Shown here piece by piece: positions 13,543 through 16,871 of a stretch of 16,871 nt of DNA (its first letter is position 1; each line of letters begins with the position of its first letter). This stretch comes from Bacillota bacterium (GTDB taxonomy: Bacteria > Bacillota > Clostridia > Peptostreptococcales > Anaerovoracaceae): the NCBI GenBank assembly GCA_016302545.1, contig JAEDNK010000024.1:1-16871 (forward strand), given 5' to 3'. A program made the position numbers and the translations under genes. The notes under the pieces were generated by a model that was not told the origin of the DNA, did not search any database, and saw nothing but the letters and a program-made list of their open reading frames with translations.

Positions 13543-14064
13543 ATGAAAACTAAAGGAGCAGATAATTTCCGAGTGCCGAGGTGGGAGGAGCTTCCTTCAA
13601 TTCCCCAATATCTGGACCAGGTGCTGCTTTTGCTGGAACAGTGGCTCGGGCCGTATCTCAGCCACGATGGCAAGCAGATTATGACCAGAACCATGGTCAA
13701 CAACTACGTCAAGCTTCACTTCCTGGCACCGCCGGTAAACAGGAGGTATGACAGGCTGGCTATCGCATCACTCTTTGTTATAGCTATTTTCAAACCTGTA
13801 TATACAATAGAGGAAATAGCATACCTCATAAGGCTGTCTCTGGGACATTCAGAGCGCCAGGTGGCCTATAACCAGTTCTGTGACTACGTGGAAAGTGCAG
13901 TGGAGTGTGCCTTTAACCGCACATCGATGGAGAAGGAGGAAAACCCTGACGACCCGCGGCAGCTTCTCTGGAACGCCTGCAATGCATTTGCGTGTCAGCT
14001 TTACGTGCGTAAAATATATCTGCAGGACGCCCTTTCAGGAGGCGAAGGCAAGGAGGGACAGTAG
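13543..14064 (+). CDS. DUF1836 domain-containing protein, probable DNA-binding regulator
   Basis: A 173-aa protein. The central segment, MTRTMVNNYVKLHFLAPPVNRRYDRLAIASLF (residues 47-78), resembles the MerR-like helix-turn-helix of DUF1836 proteins, followed by VYTIEEIAYLI. A DNA-binding role is therefore likely but not proved. AAGGAGG lies 8 nt before the ATG at 13543; the frame is open back to 13474, but that upstream part overlaps the promoter. It is the first gene of an operon with ybaK (3 bp gap), metF and the methionine synthase genes, and it is divergent from a 41-aa gene. This arrangement, with a palindrome over the shared promoters, suggests that it controls itself, the small gene and the methionine genes. 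The ligand is unknown. Confidence 0.8.
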   Translation: MKTKGADNFRVPRWEELPSIPQYLDQVLLLLEQWLGPYLSHDGKQIMTRTMVNNYVKLHFLAPPVNRRYDRLAIASLFVIAIFKPVYTIEEIAYLIRLSLGHSERQVAYNQFCDYVESAVECAFNRTSMEKEENPDDPRQLLWNACNAFACQLYVRKIYLQDALSGGEGKEGQ

Positions 14065-14067
14065 CTT

Positions 14068-14592
14068 ATGGCAAAGGATAAAGGAAAAGGGAAAACAGCC
14101 GAAAAGACCAACGCCATGCGCAGACTTGACGCATTGAAAATTCAGTATAAAGAGCATACCTATACGGACACCGATGCCATAAGCGGCACTGAGGTTGCAG
14201 AGGTTCTCGGTCAGGACCCGGAGCGCTGCTTCAAGACTCTGGTAACCGTGGGCAGGTCAGGAGAACATTACGTGTTCATGGTTCCGGTGGCAAGAGAGCT
14301 GGATCTGAAAAAAGCAGCAAAGGCCGTAGGTGAGAAATCTGTAGAAATGATAAAGTCGAAGGAGCTGCTGCCTCTTACAGGATATATACACGGCGGATGC
14401 TCGCCCATCGGAATGAAAAAATTCTTCAAGACAACGGTGCATTATACGGCGGCAGATTATGATACAATTTTTTTCAGCGGGGGCCGCATAGGCTTTCAGA
14501 TTGAGCTGGGTACGGAGGACCTGGCAAAGGTCATAGACTTTAAACTGGAAGACATCATCAAGGAGGACCTTATCCAAAATGAAAATTTCTGA
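14068..14592 (+). CDS. ybaK: Cys-tRNA(Pro)/Cys-tRNA deacylase YbaK
   Basis: A 174-aa YbaK/EbsC domain protein. The catalytic lysine is K56 in CFKTLV, and the loop GGCSPIGMKK (109-118) is the conserved substrate pocket, with FFSGGRIGFQIELGTEDL near the end. In the known family the enzyme hydrolyses cysteine wrongly attached to tRNA-Pro, a proofreading step for prolyl-tRNA synthetase. The N-terminal 15 residues are lysine-rich and outside the usual domain. The ribosome site GGAGGGA lies in the end of the DUF1836 gene; the 3' end overlaps metF by 14 bp. Its position in a methionine operon may link sulphur amino acid status to cysteine mischarging, but that is inference. Confidence 0.93.
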   Translation: MAKDKGKGKTAEKTNAMRRLDALKIQYKEHTYTDTDAISGTEVAEVLGQDPERCFKTLVTVGRSGEHYVFMVPVARELDLKKAAKAVGEKSVEMIKSKELLPLTGYIHGGCSPIGMKKFFKTTVHYTAADYDTIFFSGGRIGFQIELGTEDLAKVIDFKLEDIIKEDLIQNENF

Positions 14593-15448
14593 AATATTAA
14601 AAAGCAAGGAAGCAACAGTATCCTATGAGGTCTTTCCGCCAAAGAAGGATATGCCTTTTGAGCCCATACTGGATGCTGTGGACAGGCTTTGTGAGTCTAA
14701 GCCTGACTTTATGAGTGTAACTTACGGCGCGGGCGGCGGCACGGGGCATAATACAATAAAGATAGCGGACCATGTGCAGAATCACAGAGGTGTTACTTCT
14801 ATAGCTCATCTTACCTGTATATCCTCATCGAAGGAGCAGGTTGAGGCTGCAATAAAAGAAATGAAAGCCTGCGGCATAGAAAATATTCTTGCTCTCAGAG
14901 GAGATATCCCTGCGGATTTTGACGGCGAGGCGGCACGGGACTACAGATTTGCAGCGGATCTTGTCAGAGAGCTGAAAGCAAAGGGCGATTTTTGCGTTGG
15001 TGGTGCATGCTATCCGGAAGGCCATGTGGAGTGCGAGCATAAGGAGGACGATATAACCTTCCTGAAAGCAAAGGTAGACAGCGGCGTAGACTTCCTGACA
15101 ACTCAGATGTTTTTCGATAACAATGTGCTGTATAATTTCCTTTACCGCATCAGGGAAAGGGGAATCACGGTGCCTGTAATCGCCGGAATCATGCCTGTAA
15201 CAAACGGCAAACAGATAGAAAGAATATGCCAGCTGTCGGGTACATATCTTCCTGCCAGATTCAGGGCCATAGTAGATAAATTCGGTGACAATCCGGAAGC
15301 TATGAAGCAGGCGGGAATCGCCTATGCCACGGACCAGATTATAGATCTTATTGCCAACGGTGTGAGGGGAATACATATCTATACTATGAACAAGCCGGAT
15401 GTGGCGGAGAGCATAAGAAACAACCTTTCATATATTATAGGAAAATAA
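14579..15448 (+). CDS. metF: 5,10-methylenetetrahydrofolate reductase
   Basis: A 289-aa TIM-barrel flavoprotein of the MetF family: SYEVFPPK near the N-terminus (with the catalytic glutamate), DFMSVTYGAGGG (NAD/folate region), SIAHLTC, LALRGDIP, FLTTQMFFDN and VIAGIMPV. It reduces 5,10-methylene-THF to 5-methyl-THF, the methyl donor for the methionine synthase encoded downstream. The length is typical. Its ATG lies inside the end of ybaK with AAGGAGG 12 nt upstream. In acetogens MetF pairs with MetV for the Wood-Ljungdahl pathway; the neighbours here point to methionine synthesis instead. A 22-bp gap leads to the reactivation-domain gene. Confidence 0.96.
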   Translation: MKISEILKSKEATVSYEVFPPKKDMPFEPILDAVDRLCESKPDFMSVTYGAGGGTGHNTIKIADHVQNHRGVTSIAHLTCISSSKEQVEAAIKEMKACGIENILALRGDIPADFDGEAARDYRFAADLVRELKAKGDFCVGGACYPEGHVECEHKEDDITFLKAKVDSGVDFLTTQMFFDNNVLYNFLYRIRERGITVPVIAGIMPVTNGKQIERICQLSGTYLPARFRAIVDKFGDNPEAMKQAGIAYATDQIIDLIANGVRGIHIYTMNKPDVAESIRNNLSYIIGK

Positions 15449-15470
15449 AAGTTGATGGAGCCTGATAAAA

Positions 15471-16118
15471 ATGAGAACGGACTTAATAAGGAAGGAAACC
15501 CTGCGGTATCTTGGCCTGGGCTCTGCCGAACCTGACGAAAAGACGCTGGAAATGGTAAACATGGCCATAGCACTCCTTTCAGAACGGTGCAGACCTAAGA
15601 ATACAAGCCGGATAGTTGAAATATCAGCAGGAACAGGAGATATAAGGCTGGAAGGTGGGACTGTCATATATTCTGAAAGCATCGCCAGAGTCATGTCGGG
15701 CTGCAGTGAAATGCTGGTTTTCGGGGCAACATTGGGGGCAGAGGCTGACATGCTCATAAAACGCTCTTCTGCGGAGAACATCGCCATGGGAGCGGTAATG
15801 CAGGCGGCTGCGGCAGCATATATTGAAGAATACTGCGATGAGCTTCAGTCTGAGCTTAACGAAAAGTTCAGCGCCCGGGGAAAGTCTCTGGGAGATAGAT
15901 TTTCTCCCGGCTACGGAGACTTTCCGCTGGAGTACCAGAGAGAGCTTTTCGCGATTCTCGACTGCCCGCGCCGTATCGGTCTTACACTGACCGACAGCTT
16001 TATCATGATACCTTCAAAGTCCGTAACCGCGGTAATACCAATAGGTGGCAGCTGCGGCCGGCAGCTGGGGTGCATGTACTGCGAAAAGACGGACTGCCAA
16101 TACAGAAGAGCAGAATAA
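15471..16118 (+). CDS. Stand-alone methionine synthase (MetH) reactivation-domain protein
   Basis: A 215-aa protein matching the AdoMet-binding activation domain of B12-dependent MetH, here as a separate gene: FGATLGAEAD, GDRFSPGYGDFPLEYQRELFAILDCPRRIGLTLTDSFIMIPSKSV (given here in parts: RFSPGYGDFPL, then ILDCPRRIGLTLT, then SFIMIPSKSV). It would bind S-adenosylmethionine for reductive methylation when the cobalamin of MetH is oxidised. The C-terminus has cysteines C195, C201, C204 and C209 (CMYCEKTDCQYR), absent from E. coli MetH, possibly a metal or Fe-S site. The start ATG has GGAG about 10 nt upstream. The next gene, 19 bp downstream, starts with the homocysteine-binding domain of MetH, so both halves are co-expressed. 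Confidence 0.88.
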   Translation: MRTDLIRKETLRYLGLGSAEPDEKTLEMVNMAIALLSERCRPKNTSRIVEISAGTGDIRLEGGTVIYSESIARVMSGCSEMLVFGATLGAEADMLIKRSSAENIAMGAVMQAAAAAYIEEYCDELQSELNEKFSARGKSLGDRFSPGYGDFPLEYQRELFAILDCPRRIGLTLTDSFIMIPSKSVTAVIPIGGSCGRQLGCMYCEKTDCQYRRAE

Positions 16119-16137
16119 CGTAAAGGAGAACACTGAC

Positions 16138-16871
16138 TTGAACATTTTAAACGAGCTTGGAAAGAAAATGCTGTTTTTTGACGGCGGACTGGGTACCATG
16201 CTGCAGGCAAAGGGTGCGCAGCCCGGCGAAATGACAGAATTATGGAATATAAAAAGACCTGATGATGTGCTGGATGTGCACTGCCAATACCTTGAGGCAG
16301 GAGCAGACATCATAACCGCAAACACCTTCGGTGCCTCGAATTTAAAGCTTGAGGGGAGCGGATATACCTCCGACGAAGTGATAAGAGCAGGAATAGGTCT
16401 TGTAAAAGAGGCCATAAACAGGGTGTGCGGCGGTAACGGAGCCGGAGAGAGCAGCGGCAGGAAAGCATATGCTGCAATGGATATTTCCTCTACGGGCAAG
16501 CTGCTGAAGCCTTTCGGAACAATGGAATTCGACGAAGCTTATGAGCTTTTTAAATCCATGGCGGTTTCGGGGGAAAAGGCAGGAGCCGACCTTGTGATTA
16601 TAGAAACCATGACCGACACCTATGAGCTTAAGTCTGCAGTGCTGGCCGTAAAGGAGAACACCTCTCTGCCCCTTTTTGTAACCGTGACCTTTGACGAAAA
16701 GGGCAAGCTGCTTACAGGAGCGGACGTAGGAGCGGTTGTAACACTCCTGGAGGGTCTTGGTGTCGATGTTATCGGAATTAACTGCGGTCTGGGACCTGTA
16801 CAGATGCGCCCTCTGGTACAGCGTATGCTGGAACTGACCAATCTCCCTGTGCTGGTAAATCCTAATGCCGG
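16138..16871 (+). CDS. metH: B12-dependent methionine synthase, homocysteine S-methyltransferase domain (3' end off window)
   Basis: 244 codons are present before the right edge, with no stop. The start is TTG at 16138-16140 with AAAGGAG 9 nt upstream. DGGLGTML (15-22), HCQYLEAGADIITANTFGAS, ETMTD and GINCGLGP (C216, the first zinc cysteine) define the homocysteine-binding barrel of MetH. The later GGCCG zinc cysteines, folate-binding and cobalamin domains would lie beyond the edge, so I cannot tell a full MetH from a shorter homocysteine methyltransferase. The preceding reactivation-domain gene and metF strongly favour MetH. It transfers a methyl group from 5-methyl-THF through cobalamin to homocysteine. 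Confidence 0.9.
   Translation, partial: MNILNELGKKMLFFDGGLGTMLQAKGAQPGEMTELWNIKRPDDVLDVHCQYLEAGADIITANTFGASNLKLEGSGYTSDEVIRAGIGLVKEAINRVCGGNGAGESSGRKAYAAMDISSTGKLLKPFGTMEFDEAYELFKSMAVSGEKAGADLVIIETMTDTYELKSAVLAVKENTSLPLFVTVTFDEKGKLLTGADVGAVVTLLEGLGVDVIGINCGLGPVQMRPLVQRMLELTNLPVLVNPNA

Noticed and set aside
1..16871. CRISPR arrays, IS elements, tRNA or rRNA genes, phage genes, origin
   Set aside because: No regularly spaced repeats, transposase or integrase motifs, tRNA-like cloverleaf ends or rRNA signatures were seen on either strand.

Overview
The window (16,871 bp) looks like chromosomal DNA of an anaerobic, low-to-mid-GC Gram-positive bacterium of class Clostridia. An Anaerovoracaceae or Peptostreptococcales-type genome would fit, but this is inferred from gene families and style, not from a search. 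Support includes strong AGGAGG ribosome sites with ATG, GTG and TTG starts, a BlaI/M56 pair, an EFR1-type flavodoxin-ferredoxin, a Gx transporter, a DUF1836 protein, a clostridial-type thiolase and a split B12-dependent methionine synthase. No rRNA, tRNA, insertion sequence, phage gene or CRISPR array was found.

Left part (1-5826). An M56 (BlaR1-like) membrane protease gene runs off the left edge. It is preceded by its BlaI-type repressor, whose promoter carries two TACANNTGTA operators. Next come, on the minus strand, an EFR1 flavodoxin-ferredoxin, a Gx transporter and a NusG-domain-II protein. Divergent from these is an ApbE flavin transferase lipoprotein. Together they resemble a cut-down flavin-based membrane or extracellular electron-transfer module. 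A MocR-type GntR/aminotransferase regulator converges on apbE. It lacks the lysine that normally binds PLP, and a tandem 15-bp repeat lies just upstream of its promoter.

Middle part (5827-12034). A gene-free stretch of about 430 bp holds an unexplained plus-strand promoter followed by competing hairpins. A patatin-like phospholipase (minus) is divergent from a tight plus-strand operon of sirtuin, SurE nucleotidase, isochorismatase-family hydrolase and DUF2156 protein, which ends in a strong terminator. A monocistronic thiolase gene follows, with codon use suggesting high expression and a strong terminator of its own.

Right part (12108-16871). Ogt DNA repair and FtnA ferritin genes form a pair, ended by a bidirectional terminator. 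On the opposite strand lies a 41-aa small-protein gene with a good ribosome site. It is divergent from a DUF1836 regulator, and the two promoters share one palindrome across their -35 boxes. The DUF1836 gene leads an operon of DUF1836, YbaK, MetF, MetH-reactivation domain protein and MetH (truncated by the right edge), which would make methionine from 5,10-methylene-THF and homocysteine. No SAM riboswitch or T-box precedes it, so the DUF1836 protein is a candidate regulator.

Most interesting for follow-up: the hidden small gene with its shared palindromic operator, the lysine-less MocR with its repeats, the electron-transfer cluster and the structured intergenic element.
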